DNA of 64,000 nucleotides from RPQJ01 sp963696545. Its GTDB lineage: Bacteria > Pseudomonadota > Gammaproteobacteria > Steroidobacterales > Steroidobacteraceae. The notes beneath the pieces are model-generated. The model was not told the origin of the DNA. It worked only from the letters and a program-made list of their open reading frames with translations, and searched no databases. The stretch spans positions 372,001-436,000 of the forward strand of contig CAVOKQ010000012.1 in NCBI GenBank assembly GCA_963696545.1, given 5' to 3'. This document shows, one piece after another, positions 47,656 through 57,688 of the stretch; the first letter of the stretch is position 1; each line of letters begins with the position of its first letter. The position numbers were made by a program, and so were the translations under genes.

Positions 47656-48862
47656 ATCCGCGGCAAGAAGGTGCTGCTGGTGCACAATTTCTACCGCTCG
47701 GCTTCGCCGGGCGGCGAGGACAACGTCTTCCGCCAGGAGCGCGACATGCTGACGGCGGCGGGCTTCGACGTCGTCTGCTACACGAAGAGCAACGACGATG
47801 TGGACGAGCATGACAGCCTGCAGGTCCTGCGCACGGCGACGGCGATGTCGTGGTCCTCGAGCAATTACGACGAGTTGAGCGAGCTCGTGCGGCGCGAGCG
47901 CCCGATGGTGGCGCACTTCCACAACACGTTTCCGCTGATCACGCCGAGCGCATACGCGGCCTGCAAGGACAACGGCGTGCCAGTGGTGCAGACGCTGCAC
48001 AACTACCGGCATCTGTGCGTCGTCGGCACGTTCTTCCGCGATGGCCAGGTGTGCGAGAGCTGCACGGCGGGCAATCCCTGGGCCGGTGTCAGGCACCGCT
48101 GCTACCGCGGCTCGCTGGCAGGCTCCACGGCGGTCGCGTGGATGCTGAAGCGCAACTGGGAGCGCGGCACGTTCACGAACCTCGTGGATCGCTACATCGC
48201 GCTCACGAACTTCGCCGCCGGCAAGTTCGTGCAGGGCGGCCTGCCGCGCGACCGTATCGTCGTGAAGCCCAACTTCGTCGTGACGGACCGACAGCCGGGG
48301 CCGGGCGGCGGTGGGTATGTCGTCTACGCGGGTCGCCTGGCGGTCGAGAAGGGCGTGATGACCATGCTCGAAGCGTGGCGACAGTTGCCGGACGTGAAGC
48401 TCGTGGTCGTTGGCGAGGGCCCGCTCCGTGGCGAGATGGAGCGGGTGGTCGCGGAGCACGGTCTGCCGGTCGAGTTCCTGGGCCTGCAGCCCCGTGAGCG
48501 CGTGATCGACCTGCTTGCGAACGCCGACCTCGAGGTCGTCACGTCCGAGTGGTTCGAGGGCTTCCCACTGGTGATCGTCGAGGCCTATGCGCGTCGGCAC
48601 ACCGGTCGTCTGCTCGAGGATCGGCAGCCTGGTCGAGATCGTCGCGGACGGCGAGACCGGGTTCATGTACGAGCCGGGCGATGCCGCGGGACTGGCCCGC
48701 ACGGTGCGCTCGGCACTGGGCGACCCCGTGCGCCTGAAAGCCATGCGGGAGCGAGCGCGGCGCCGCTACGTCACGCACTTCACGCCGGAGCGCAACCTGA
48801 GCATGCTCACGGACATCTACGAGAGCGTGCTGGAGCAGCAGCAGGTTCGGGCCGCGTCGTGA
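47656..48862 (+). CDS. Glycosyltransferase family 4 (group 1), one frameshift
   Basis: About 400 residues of GT-B fold. KKVLLVHNFYRSASPGGEDN is the N-terminal nucleotide-sugar transferase start, QTLHNYRHLCVVGTFFRDG and CRYRGSL-like Cys-rich segment (CESCTAGNPWAGVRHRC) follow. The C-terminal domain has YVVYAGRLAVEKGVMTMLEA and SEWFEGFPLVIVEAYA. Near 48592 one base breaks the frame, which resumes as VGTPVVCSRIGSLVEIV and ends at 48862. The start codon is uncertain (near 47656). Its stop overlaps the next gene's GTG. Confidence 0.8.
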
Positions 48863-49611
48863 AGATCTCGATCATCACAGCCGTCCGCAATGCCGAGCAT
48901 ACGATCGGTCCGGCGCTCGAGTCGGTTGCGCGCCAGACCTACCCCGACATCGAGCATATCGTCGTCGATGGCCTGTCGACGGACGGCACGATGGACGTCG
49001 TGCGCCGTCACTCCGCGCGTCTGGCAAAGGTGGTTTCCGAGCGCGACTCCGGCATCTACGACGCGTTCAACAAGGGACTCCGGCTCGCCACAGGCGAGGT
49101 CGTCGCGTTCCTGAATGCCGACGACGTCTATGCCAGCCCCGACGTGCTGCAGGCGGTGCACGATGTCTTCGAGCGCTCCCAGGCAAGTGCCGTGTTCGGC
49201 GACGTCGAGTTCGTGCGGCCCGAGGACCCCGGCCGCGTCGTGCGCCACTATTCGTCGGAGCGGTTCTCGCCGAAGCGGCTCCGCTACGGTTGGATGCCCG
49301 CGCACCCATCACTGTTCCTCAGGCGCCGGCTGATCGATCAGTTCGGCGGCTTCGATCCCTCGTACCGGATCGCCGGCGACTTCGAGCTGGTGGCCCGGCT
49401 GTTCGGCAGGGAGCGGATCGACTTCGAGTACCTGCCGCGAGTATTCGTCACGATGCGCACCGGCGGTGCCAGTACCCGGGGGATACGCAGCACCCTGACC
49501 ATCAACCGGGAGATCCTGCGGGCCTGCCGCCAGAACGGCATCACGACCAACCGGGCGTTCCTCTGGATGCGCTTTCCGGCCAAGCTGATGGAGTTCCTGA
49601 AACGCCCGTAA
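48859..49611 (+). CDS. Glycosyltransferase family 2
   Basis: 250 residues, GTG start at 48859. Classic GT2 motifs: KISIITAVRNAEHTIGPALE, IEHIVVDGLSTDGTMDVVRR, SERDSGIYDAFNKGL, then the DxD-type ATGEVVAFLNADDVY. It resembles WcaA/PGL-type transferases of colanic-acid-like loci. It overlaps the previous gene by four bases. In this frame the sequence is also open through the upstream gene, but that is two proteins, not a fusion. It ends inside a GGTGCC palindrome. Confidence 0.87.
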   Translation: MKISIITAVRNAEHTIGPALESVARQTYPDIEHIVVDGLSTDGTMDVVRRHSARLAKVVSERDSGIYDAFNKGLRLATGEVVAFLNADDVYASPDVLQAVHDVFERSQASAVFGDVEFVRPEDPGRVVRHYSSERFSPKRLRYGWMPAHPSLFLRRRLIDQFGGFDPSYRIAGDFELVARLFGRERIDFEYLPRVFVTMRTGGASTRGIRSTLTINREILRACRQNGITTNRAFLWMRFPAKLMEFLKRP

Positions 49612-49632
49612 TTCGGTGCCTGGCACCGAATT
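49610..49632. repeat. GGTGCC-GGCACC palindrome
   Basis: AATTCGGTGCC and GGCACCGAATT flank a central T, an 11-base perfect inverted repeat that includes part of the glycosyltransferase stop codon. Same core as at 8421 and 16077. Confidence 0.75.
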
Positions 49633-49687
49633 ATCAAGCGCCCAAACGGTGCGTAGGGGGAGGGGATCCGCTAGAATTTCCGGCTCA

Positions 49688-50777
49688 ATGACCAAGCGTG
49701 CACTGATTACGGGCATCACCGGGCAGGACGGCGCCTATCTCGCGGAATTCCTGCTCGCGAAGGGCTACGAGGTGCACGGCATAAAGCGCCGCGCGTCGCT
49801 CTTCAATACGGACCGCATCGACCACCTGTACCAGGACCCGCACGAGTCCGGCGTCAGGATGATCCTGCACTACGGCGACCTCACGGACGCCACGAACCTG
49901 ATTCGGGTGATGGCGCACGTGCAGCCGGACGAGATCTACAACCTCGCCGCGCAGAGCCACGTCGCCGTCTCGTTCGAAACGCCCGAATACACCGCGAATG
50001 CCGACGCGCTCGGCACGCTGCGGCTGCTCGAGGCCATTCGCATCCTCAAGCTCGAGAAGACGGCCCGCTTCTACCAGGCCTCTACCTCCGAGATGTACGG
50101 CAAGGTGCAGGAAACTCCGCAGACCGAGCGCACGCCTTTCTACCCGCGCTCGCCCTACGGCGCAGCCAAGGTATACGCGCACTGGATCACGGTGAACTAC
50201 CGCGAGGCCTACGGGCTCTTCGCGTGCAGCGGCATCCTGTTCAATCACGAGTCGCCGGTGCGCGGCGAGACGTTCGTCACGCGCAAGATCACCCGCGGCC
50301 TCGCGCGCATTGCGCAGGGCCTGCAGGAAGCCGTATTCCTCGGCAATCTCGATGCGCGGCGCGACTGGGGCCACGCGCGCGATTACGTCGTGGCGCAGTG
50401 GCTGATGCTGCAGCAGCCCGAAGCCGATGACTACGTGATCGCCACCGGCGAGCAGCACTCGGTGCGGGATTTCATCGAGCGCGCGGGTGCACGGCTCGGC
50501 ATGCGCATCGAGTGGCGCGGCAACGGCGTCGAGGAGCACGGCGTGGACACGGTCTCGGGCAAGACCGTGGTGCGCATCGACCCGCGCTATTTCCGCCCGA
50601 CCGAGGTGGACACGCTGCTCGGCGACCCGTCGAAGGCCCGCCGAGAAGCTCGGCTGGAAGCCCGAGTGCAGCTTCGAGTCGCTGGTGCACGAGATGGTGG
50701 ACGCCGACCTCGAGCACGCGCGCCGCGACGCCATGGTGCGCCGCGAAGGCTATCGCACCTACAGCCACCATGAATGA
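49688..50777 (+). CDS. gmd: GDP-mannose 4,6-dehydratase, one frameshift
   Basis: About 362 residues, first step from GDP-D-mannose to GDP-L-fucose. MTKRALITGITGQDGAYLAE is the NADP motif; NLAAQSHVAVSFETPEYTA, STSEMYGKVQETPQTE and the catalytic YGAAKVYAHWITVNYREAYG follow, then NHESPVRGETFVTRKI. An extra C near 50641 breaks the frame; it resumes EKLGWKPECSFESLVHEM and stops at 50777, overlapping the fcl ATG at 50770. TAGAAT at 49672 may be a -10 element. Confidence 0.92.
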
Positions 50778-51715
50778 CGACGCCCGCGTCTACGTCGCGG
50801 GGCATCGTGGCCTCGTGGGCGCTGCAATCGTGCGCCGCCTCGAACGCGAGGGCTTTGCGAAGCTCGATCCTGCGCACCCATGCGGAACTCGATCTCCGCT
50901 CGCAGGAGGCGGTGGACGCGTTCTTCGCCGCCGAGCGCCCGGAGTACGTGTACCTGGCCGCGGCGCGGGTCGGCGGCATCCACGCGAACGACAGCTACCC
51001 GGCGGACTTCATCCGCGACAACCTGCTGATCCAGACCAACGTCATCGACGCGGCCTGGCGCAACGGCACGAGGAAGCTGCTGTTCCTCGGTTCGAGCTGC
51101 ATCTATCCGAAGCTCGCGCCGCAGCCATTGCACGAGGACAGCCTGCTCACCGGTCCGCTCGAGCCCACCAACCAGTGGTACGCGATCGCGAAGATCGCGG
51201 GCATCAAGACCTGCGAGGCCTACCGCCGCCAGTACGGGTTCGATGCGATTTCCGCGATGCCCACGAACCTCTACGGTCCCGGCGACAATTTCAGCCTCGA
51301 GAACTCGCACGTGCTGCCGGCGCTGATGCGCAAGTTCCACGAGGCCAAGGCGAGCGGGGCGCGCGAAGTCGTCGTGTGGGGCACGGGCTCGCCGCGCCGC
51401 GAGTTCCTGTACGTGGACGATCTCGCGGATGCCGCCCTGTTCCTGATGCGGAACTACTCGGCCGAGGGGCTCGTGAACGTGGGCTGCGGCGAGGACCTGA
51501 CGATCCGCGAACTCGCGGACGACGTGGCCGGAGTCGTGGGGTTCGAGGGCGAACTGCGGTTCGATACGTCGAAGCCCGACGGCACGCCGCGCAAGCTGCT
51601 CGACGTCTCGCGCCTTACCGCAATGGGCTGGAAAGCGCAAGTCCCGCTCGCGCGACGGGCTCAGCGCACCTATCGCTGGTACTTAGAGCATCAAGGCGAC
51701 CTGCGCGCCGGATGA
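50770..51715 (+). CDS. fcl: GDP-L-fucose synthase, frameshifted
   Basis: About 314 residues; epimerises and reduces the Gmd product to GDP-L-fucose. VYVAGHRGLVGAAIVRRLE starts the protein. An extra G near 50863 breaks it; the next phase continues ILRTHAELDLRSQEAVDAF, VYLAAARVGGIHANDSYPAD, FLGSSCIYPKLAPQPLHED and the catalytic NQWYAIAKIAGIKTCEAYR. Two further compensating shifts near 51650-51665 distort LRDGLSRTY. It ends at TGA 51713-51715. Pairing with gmd makes the assignment firm. Confidence 0.9.
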
Positions 51716-51721
51716 TATAAT
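51713..51721 (+). promoter_or_regulatory. Extended -10 promoter before the wecA-type gene
   Basis: TGA-TATAAT is a perfect -10 hexamer with the upstream TG of an extended -10. It overlaps the fcl stop, and ATG of the next gene is 66 bases downstream. No good -35 is seen. Confidence 0.45.
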
Positions 51722-51787
51722 CCCGCCGTTAAATACCCCGGGCCTGCCCAGGACGGCTGGCCGCGTTCCCGCTCCCCTCAGGATGCC

Positions 51788-52885
51788 ATGACCCACCTGA
51801 TCGCCACTGCCGGGGCCAGTTTCCTCGTCACGTTCCTTGCCATCATCGCGCTGCGCCCGCTGGCCTACGCGATCGACCTGGTCGACCGTCCGGGTGGCCA
51901 CAAGACGCATCACGGCGAAGTCCCGCTGATGGGCGGCATGGCCATGTTCTTCGGTATCGTGTTCGGCCTGGCGATCTCGGGCGGCGGCTTCTCGGAGATG
52001 AACTTCCTGCTCGTGTCGGCCACGATGCTGATCGTGGTCGGGATGCTCGACGACCGCTTCTCGCTGTCGCCGTGGCTCCGGCTCGTGGTGCAGTTCGGCG
52101 CGACGCTGCCAATGATGTTCGGCGCGGGCGTGCTGGTGACGTCGATCGGCAGCCCGTTCGGAGGCGGCGAGATCCAGCTCGGTGCTTACTCGTACCCGTT
52201 CACCGCGCTGCTGATAATGGCCTCGATCAACGCGTTCAACATGCTGGACGGCATGGACGGACTCGCCGGCGGCGTCGCGCTGTCCGCGTTCCTGTTCCTG
52301 GCCGGCGCGGCTGCGAGCTCCGGCGACGCTCTCCCGCTGGCACACGCAAGCGTGATGATCGGCGCCGTGATCGCGTTCCTGGTCTTCAACGCGCCGCTGA
52401 AGTTCAACGAGTCGATCCGCTGCTTCATGGGTGACGCCGGCAGCACGATCCTCGGCTTCTTCGTGGCGCTGCTGTGCGTCGAGCTGAGCCAGGGTCCGAA
52501 GGCTGCGGTCACGCCAGTCACAGTGCTGTGGTTCGTGGCCTGGCCGCTGTTCGAACTGCTGTGGTCCACGTTCCGTCGCCTGGCCGCGCGCCGTTCGCCG
52601 TTCAAGGCCGACAACCAGCACTTCCACCACGTGCTCACCGACGCGGGCTTTGGCGTGCGCAGCATCTTCGGCATCGCGATCAGCCTGTCGCTGGTCTTCG
52701 CCGCGGTCGGGCTGTTGCTCGATTGGGCCGACGTGCCGGAAGCCGTGTCTTTCATGCTGCTGGTGCTCGCCGGAGCGAGCACGGTCTATTTCGTGCACCA
52801 TGCGGAGCTGTTCCTGCGGTTCGTGCCGCCGGCCTACCGCCGCAAGATCCCGCCGCTGCCGGGCGACGGGCTGGGCACGCCCTAG
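51788..52885 (+). CDS. Undecaprenyl-phosphate sugar-1-phosphate transferase (WecA/MraY family)
   Basis: 365 residues with about ten membrane helices. Family motifs: DRPGGHKTHHGEVPLMGGMA near residues 33-52, the DDxx site MLIVVGMLDDRF, NAFNMLDGMDGLAGG and the cytosolic HIHH-like DNQHFHHVLTDAGF. It should transfer HexNAc-1-phosphate from UDP-HexNAc to undecaprenyl phosphate and so start the repeat unit. The frame is clean. wecB follows after 57 bases. Confidence 0.88.
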   Translation: MTHLIATAGASFLVTFLAIIALRPLAYAIDLVDRPGGHKTHHGEVPLMGGMAMFFGIVFGLAISGGGFSEMNFLLVSATMLIVVGMLDDRFSLSPWLRLVVQFGATLPMMFGAGVLVTSIGSPFGGGEIQLGAYSYPFTALLIMASINAFNMLDGMDGLAGGVALSAFLFLAGAAASSGDALPLAHASVMIGAVIAFLVFNAPLKFNESIRCFMGDAGSTILGFFVALLCVELSQGPKAAVTPVTVLWFVAWPLFELLWSTFRRLAARRSPFKADNQHFHHVLTDAGFGVRSIFGIAISLSLVFAAVGLLLDWADVPEAVSFMLLVLAGASTVYFVHHAELFLRFVPPAYRRKIPPLPGDGLGTP

Positions 52886-52942
52886 ACCGATTTTGGACCT
52901 GCATCACGTCCCCGTCGCCGGGCCGTTCTAGACTGACGGGTC

Positions 52943-54058
52943 ATGAAGACCGTCTCCGTCCACCTGGTCGCCGCCGCGCGGCCGAATTTCATGAAGATCG
53001 CGCCGCTGTACCACGCGCTCGCCCGTGAGGCGTGGTGCCGGCCCGCGATCGTCCACACGGGCCAGCATTACGACGCGAACATGTCGGATGCTTTCTTTCG
53101 CGACCTGAGGCTGCCAGCGCCGCATTTCCACCTCGAGGTGGGCAGCGGCATCGCATGCCGAGCAGACCGGCGGCGTGATGATCGCGTACGAGAAGGTCGC
53201 GATGCGCGAGAAGCCGGACTGGATCGTGGTCGTGGGCGACGTGAATTCCACGGCCGCCTGCGCCATGGTCGGCACCAAGCTCTGGATCCCGGTGGTTCAT
53301 CTCGAGGCGGGCCTGCGCAGCGGCGACCGCCGCATGCCGGAGGAGATCAACCGCCTCGCGACCGACGCGATCTGCGACGTGCTGTGGACGCCGTCGCCGG
53401 ATGCGGACGAGAACCTCGAGCGCGAGGGCGTGCCAGCGTCGAAGATCGACCGCGTCGGCAACATCATGATCGACTCGTTCGAGATGATGCGCTCCGCGAT
53501 CGAGGCGGACGGCACGCGGGATTCGATGGGGCTGAAGCCGGACGGCTATGCCGTCGTGACGCTGCATCGCCCGTCGAACGTGGACCGCCGCGAGGCGCTG
53601 GAGCCGCTGGTGCAGCAGCTGCTGGCCGTGTCGAGCGACCTGCCGCTGGTATTTGCCGTGCATCCGCGCACGCGCAAGAAGCTCGAGGAGTTCGGGCTGC
53701 TGGCCGCGCTGCAGGGCCGGCCAGCTCGGGCGCGCCGCGGATCACGCTTACCGAGCCGCTGGGCTACATTCAGTTCATGAACCTCGTCCGCACCGCCCGC
53801 GCCGTCATTACGGACTCCGGCGGGGTGCAGGAGGAGAGCACCTACCTCGGCATCCCGTGCCTGACGCTGCGCGAGAACACCGAGCGCCCGGTGACCGTCA
53901 CCGAGGGCTCGAATCGCCTGGTGAAGCCCGAGGCGCTCTATGCGCAGGTGCAGGAGGTGCTCGAAGGTCGCTGGCCCAGTGGGCGTCGACCGGCGCTTTG
54001 GGACGGGCAGACGGCGGGGCGGTGCGTCAGGGCGCTGCAGCGACGCGCGGGGATCTAG
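52943..54058 (+). CDS. wecB: UDP-N-acetylglucosamine 2-epimerase (non-hydrolysing), two frameshifts
   Basis: About 371 residues making UDP-ManNAc. VHLVAAARPNFMKIAPLYHA and HTGQHYDANMSDAFF open it. A shift near 53152 moves to the phase reading MIAYEKVAMREKPDWIVVVG, HLEAGLRSGDRRMPEEINR and TLHRPSNVD. A second near 53717 returns to the first phase with YIQFMNLVRTARAVITDSGG and ESTYLGIPCLTLRENTERP. Both ends are in one phase, so the shifts cancel. The product may feed the TviB-type dehydrogenase at 29407 to give ManNAc uronic acid. Confidence 0.88.
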   Translation: MKTVSVHLVAAARPNFMKIAPLYHALAREAWCRPAIVHTGQHYDANMSDAFFRDLRLPAPHFHLEVGSGIACRADRRRDDRVREGRDAREAGLDRGRGRREFHGRLRHGRHQALDPGGSSRGGPAQRRPPHAGGDQPPRDRRDLRRAVDAVAGCGREPRARGRASVEDRPRRQHHDRLVRDDALRDRGGRHAGFDGAEAGRLCRRDAASPVERGPPRGAGAAGAAAAGRVERPAAGICRASAHAQEARGVRAAGRAAGPASSGAPRITLTEPLGYIQFMNLVRTARAVITDSGGVQEESTYLGIPCLTLRENTERPVTVTEGSNRLVKPEALYAQVQEVLEGRWPSGRRPALWDGQTAGRCVRALQRRAGI

Positions 54059-54064
54059 CGCGCG

Positions 54065-54385
54065 TCAGATGCCGGTAAGCAGCAGGTCCAGAGCCTCGAG
54101 AATGGCGGGGCGCTGGGCGCCCAGGTCTGCCACGGGCTCGCCGAGTTCCCGGGCAACGATTCCTGCCAGCTGCGGGATCAGCGCGACGTAGTCTGCGCCT
54201 TCAATCCGGACAACCGGGGTCAGCGTCCTGATCGTGGCACGGCTCGTCGCGGGCGAGGCCGGCGCGAGCGGCACGACGACGCGAGTCGCGAGTCCCGCGA
54301 GCAGGTCTGTCTGGACGTCCAGCAACAACGGAAAGCGCGACTTCGTCGCATCGTTCCGATTGCGGTGCACGGTGAACTGGGCCAT
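54065..54385 (-). CDS. ccdB: CcdB-family toxin
   Basis: 106 residues. MAQFTVHRNRND and FPLLLDVQTDLL match the CcdB opening, VVVPLAP and LTPVVRIEG the core strands, and GEPVADLGAQRPAILEALDL the C-terminal helix. CcdB of plasmid F poisons DNA gyrase. The F-type C terminus ends WGI; this protein ends TGI, so the Trp that contacts gyrase is missing and toxicity is uncertain. It starts 14 bases after the antitoxin stop. It lies antisense to, and seven bases from, wecB. Confidence 0.85.
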   Translation of the reverse strand: MAQFTVHRNRNDATKSRFPLLLDVQTDLLAGLATRVVVPLAPASPATSRATIRTLTPVVRIEGADYVALIPQLAGIVARELGEPVADLGAQRPAILEALDLLLTGI

Positions 54386-54399
54386 GACAGTGGCTCCGC

Positions 54400-54651
54400 T
54401 CAGAACGTTCGCAGCCCGTCGGAGAAGGCCCCGTGCTCGTCGACTTGCTCGTTGTAGGCTGCGATTCCATCTGTGTTCTCTGCGATCCAACGCTCCCGGC
54501 GGGATCGGCGGAGGGCGTCTTCCAGCGCATATTCCAGTGTCGCGGAGAGGTTGATCCCCTGGCTGCGGGCTTCGTCGACAAGTCGGGCCGCGATCGACAG
54601 GTTCACGGCTCGCTTATCGGTCGCTATGGATCTCGTGCGAAGGCGCGGCAT
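54400..54651 (-). CDS. ccdA: CcdA-family antitoxin
   Basis: 83 residues from ATG 54651. The N-terminal part (KRAVNLSIAARLVDEARSQG) is a ribbon-helix-helix DNA-binding domain. The C-terminal part RRERWIAENTDGIAAYNEQV and DEHGAFSDGLRTF matches the toxin-wrapping tail of CcdA (RWKAEN, GSFAD). It precedes ccdB in the usual antitoxin-first order. Upstream in-frame ATGs exist, but 54651 follows the promoter at 54683-54711 and gives the family length. Confidence 0.85.
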   Translation of the reverse strand: MPRLRTRSIATDKRAVNLSIAARLVDEARSQGINLSATLEYALEDALRRSRRERWIAENTDGIAAYNEQVDEHGAFSDGLRTF

Positions 54652-54682
54652 CGGTCTGCTTCGGTTCAGGGGAATGCGCGAA

Positions 54683-54711
54683 TAGTATGCGCATGAGACA
54701 TGCGCATCAAG
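54683..54711 (-). promoter_or_regulatory. ccdAB promoter with overlapping operator
   Basis: On the minus strand TTGATG (54706-54711) and TACTAT (54683-54688) are 17 bases apart, 31 bases before the ccdA ATG. Two copies of the 8-base palindrome ATGCGCAT (54688-54695 and 54701-54708) lie across the spacer and both hexamers. This is where a CcdA ribbon-helix-helix repressor would bind for autoregulation. Confidence 0.55.
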
Positions 54712-54853
54712 TCCTGTAGCCGTCTGCGCTCTCGATCCGCCGCTGGCCGAATCCACGCTATTTCACAGAGGTGGAGCCTCTCCTGCGGTAAACTTCCCGG
54801 TCAGGCGCAGGCTGGGGTGCCTTGCATTAAGTAATAATCTCAAGGGCTTACGC

Positions 54854-56199
54854 GTGAAAGTTACAGTTTTTGGTTCGGGCTACGTCGGCCTGGTGACGGG
54901 CGCCTGTATCGCCCAGGCGGGCAATCACGTGGTCTGCGTCGACATCGACGCGGGCAAGGTCGCGCGCCTGCAGCACGGCGAGATCCCGATCCACGAGCCG
55001 GGCCTCGACGAGATCGTCAGGCGCAACTTCGACAAGCGGGCGCCTCAAGTTCACGACGGACGTCGCGGAGGGCGTCGCACACGGCGAGTTCCAGTTCATC
55101 GCCGTCGGCACGCCCAAGAACGAGGACGGTTCGGCCGACCTGCGCACGTGCTCGCCGTGGCCGAGACCATCGGCCGGCACATGACCGACTACAAGGTCGT
55201 CGTCGACAAGTCGACGGTGCCGGTCGGCACGGCCGACAAGGTTCGCGAGCGCATCGACGCAGACGCTCGGCGAGCGCGGCGCGAAGATCGAGTTCGACGT
55301 GGTCTCGAACCCCGAGTTCCTGAAGGAGGGCGCCGCGGTCGCGGACTTCATGAAGCCCGACCGCATCATCGTCGGCACCGACAATCCGCGCGCGGCCGAG
55401 CTGCTGAAGCCGCTCTACGAGCCGTTCAGCCGCAGCCACGACAAGCATGATCGTGATGGACGTGCGCTCGGCCGAGCTCACCAAGTACGCCGCCAACGCG
55501 ATGCTCGCGACCAAGATCAGCTTCATGAACGAGCTGGCCAACATCGCCGAGCGCTATGGGCGCCGACATCGAGCAGGTGCGCGTCGGCATCGGCTCCGAC
55601 CCGCGCATCGGCTACACCTTCATCTACCCGGGTGCGGCTACGGCGGTTCGTGCTTCCCCAAGGACGTGCACGCGCTGGTCCGCTCAGCGCGAGGAGAGTA
55701 CGGCTACGACGCGCAACTGGTGAAGGCCGTCGAGGGCGTCAACAACCGCCAGAAGCAGGTGCTGTTCCGCAAGATCAGTGCGCATTTCGGCAGGCAACCT
55801 CAAGGGCAAGACGATCGCGATCTGGGGCCTGGCATTCAAGCCGAATACCGACGACATGCGCGAGGCCCCGGCCGCGTGCTGATGGAGGCGCTGTGGGCCG
55901 CCGGCGCCAGGGTGCGCGCCTACGACCCCCAGGCGATGGCCGAGGCGCGCCGGATTTACGGTGAGCGCCCGGACCTGGTGCTGTGCGACGACGCTGACGA
56001 GGCGCTGGACGGCGCCGATGCGCTGGTGATCGTGACGGAGTGGCAGGAATTCCGCAGCCCGGACTTCGAGACGATCCGGCAGACAAGCTGCAGCACCCGG
56101 TGATCTTCGACGGCCGCAATATCTACGATCCCGGCGTTCGTGAAGAGATTCGGATTTGCGTACTTCGGCATCGGCCGCGGCGAGAAACTGGCCGTCTGA
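54854..56199 (+). pseudogene. ugd: UDP-glucose 6-dehydrogenase, many frameshifts
   Basis: GTG at 54854 starts MKVTVFGSGYVGLVTGACIA. In order across phases follow IPIHEPGLDEIVRRNFDKR, VVVDKSTVPVGTADKVRERI, VVSNPEFLKEGAAVADFMKP, SAELTKYAANAMLATKISFM, the catalytic GYGGSCFPKDVHALV and TEWQEFRSPDF, ending RGEKLAV. About 440 residues when joined, normal for Ugd. It makes UDP-glucuronate, a substrate for the epimerase at 30691. At least eight single-base insertions (for example AAGCATGATCG for AAGATGATCG near 55445) break it, with little sign of amino-acid drift between them. Confidence 0.85.
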
Positions 56200-56234
56200 C
56201 CTGTCGCACGCCTCAGTGCGAAGGCTACATCTGC

Positions 56235-57688
56235 ATGCTCGTCCCCGTGATCCTCTGCGGCGGTTCGGGCACCCGTCTGTGGCCGCTGTCCCGGGAGCTG
56301 TATCCGAAGCAACTGCTGCCGCTGATCGGCGATCGCACGATGCTGCAGGAGACCGCGGCCCGGCTGCACGGGCCTGCCAGTGTCTCGTGGCGCACCGCGT
56401 GGTCGTGTGCAACGAGAGCGCACCGCTTCCTGGTCGCGGGCAGTTGCGGGAGTCGGGCTGCGGCAGCCCGGCGCATCATCCTCGAGCCCGAGGGCCGCAA
56501 CACGGCGCCCGCGGTGGCCGTCGCGGCGCTGTCGCACTCGAGAAGCCGCGAGGCGCCGGGCCGGCGGCGACGCCGACGCGTTGCTGCTCGTGCTGCCCGC
56601 CGACCACGTGATCCGCGACGTCGGGGCCTTGGCCGCGCGGTGGCCGCGGGCATGCGCGGCAGCGACGCCGGCAAGCTGGTCACCTTCGGCGTGGTGCCGA
56701 CCGCCCCGAGACGGGCTACGGCTACATCCGCCGCGACACAGGCCGCGGGACCCGCGTATGCCGGTCGCGCAGTTCGTCGAGAAGCCCGACTGCTGCGACG
56801 GCCCGGCGCTACGTCGCAGTCCGGCGACTACTTCTGGAACAGCGGCATGTTCCTGTTCCGCGCACGCACTTCCTCGGGAACTGGAGCCCACGCGCCGGCG
56901 ATCGCGTCGGCCTGCGAGCGGCGCCGTCGACGGCGGCCAAGCGCGATCTCGACTTCCGCGTCTGCCGACGACGGAGCTTCGGCCTGCCGCAAGGAGTCCA
57001 TCGACTACGCGGTGATGGAGAAGACCAGTCGCGCCGTGGTCGTGCCGCTCGTCAGCCGGCTGGAGCGACGTCGGCTCCTGGGCCGCCCTGCTGGATGCAG
57101 CTGCCGGGACGCCCAGGGCAACGTCGCTGACGGGCGACGTCGTGGCCGTGGACTGCCGGGACTCCTACGTGCGCGCCGAGAGCCGGCTGGTCGCGGCCGT
57201 CGGGCCTCGAGGGCTGCGTCGTCGTCGAGACCAAGGATGCGGTGCTGGTGGTGCCGCGGGACAGGGCCCAGGACGTCAAGAAGATCGTCGAGGAGCTGAA
57301 GGCGCAGGGCCGCCCCGAGACGTCGCTGGGCCGCGAGGTGTTCCGGCCCTGGGGCAGCTACGACAGCCTGGACAATGGCGATCGGCTTCCAGGTGAAGCG
57401 CCTCACGGTGCTGCCGGGGGCGTCGCTGTCCCTGCAGATGCACCATCGCCGGGCGGAGCACTGGATCGTGGTCTCCGGCACGGCGCGGATCACCCGGGAC
57501 GACGAGGTTTTCGACCTGGGCGAGAGCGAGCACACCTACATCCCGCTGGGCGCCAAGCACCGCATCGAGAATCCCGGGCAAGGTCACGCTGCACATCATC
57601 GAGGTGCAGGTCGGGCGACTACCTGGGCGAGGACGACATCGTGCGCTTCGAGGACCGCTACGGCCGCGAAGGGACGGACAGCACATGA
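56235..57688 (+). pseudogene. manC: Mannose-1-phosphate guanylyltransferase/mannose-6-phosphate isomerase, many frameshifts
   Basis: MLVPVILCGGSGTRLWPLSR is the nucleotidyltransferase motif, followed by YPKQLLPLIGDRTMLQETAA. Later pieces are RIILEPEGRNTAPAVAVAAL, QSGDYFWNSGMFLFRA, KESIDYAVMEKT, and in the cupin-type isomerase domain FRPWGSYDSLDNG, LPGASLSLQMHHRRAEHWIV and GEDDIVRFEDRYGREG. Joined length is about 475 residues, as in AlgA/ManC. It supplies GDP-mannose to gmd. Around ten single-base breaks. The stop overlaps the next ATG. Confidence 0.82.

Noticed and set aside
47410..49611. A two-glycosyltransferase fusion of 733 residues
   Set aside because: The single open frame arises because a one-base shift near 48592 removes the stop of the first gene; the second gene has its own GTG overlapping the true stop at 48860-48862.
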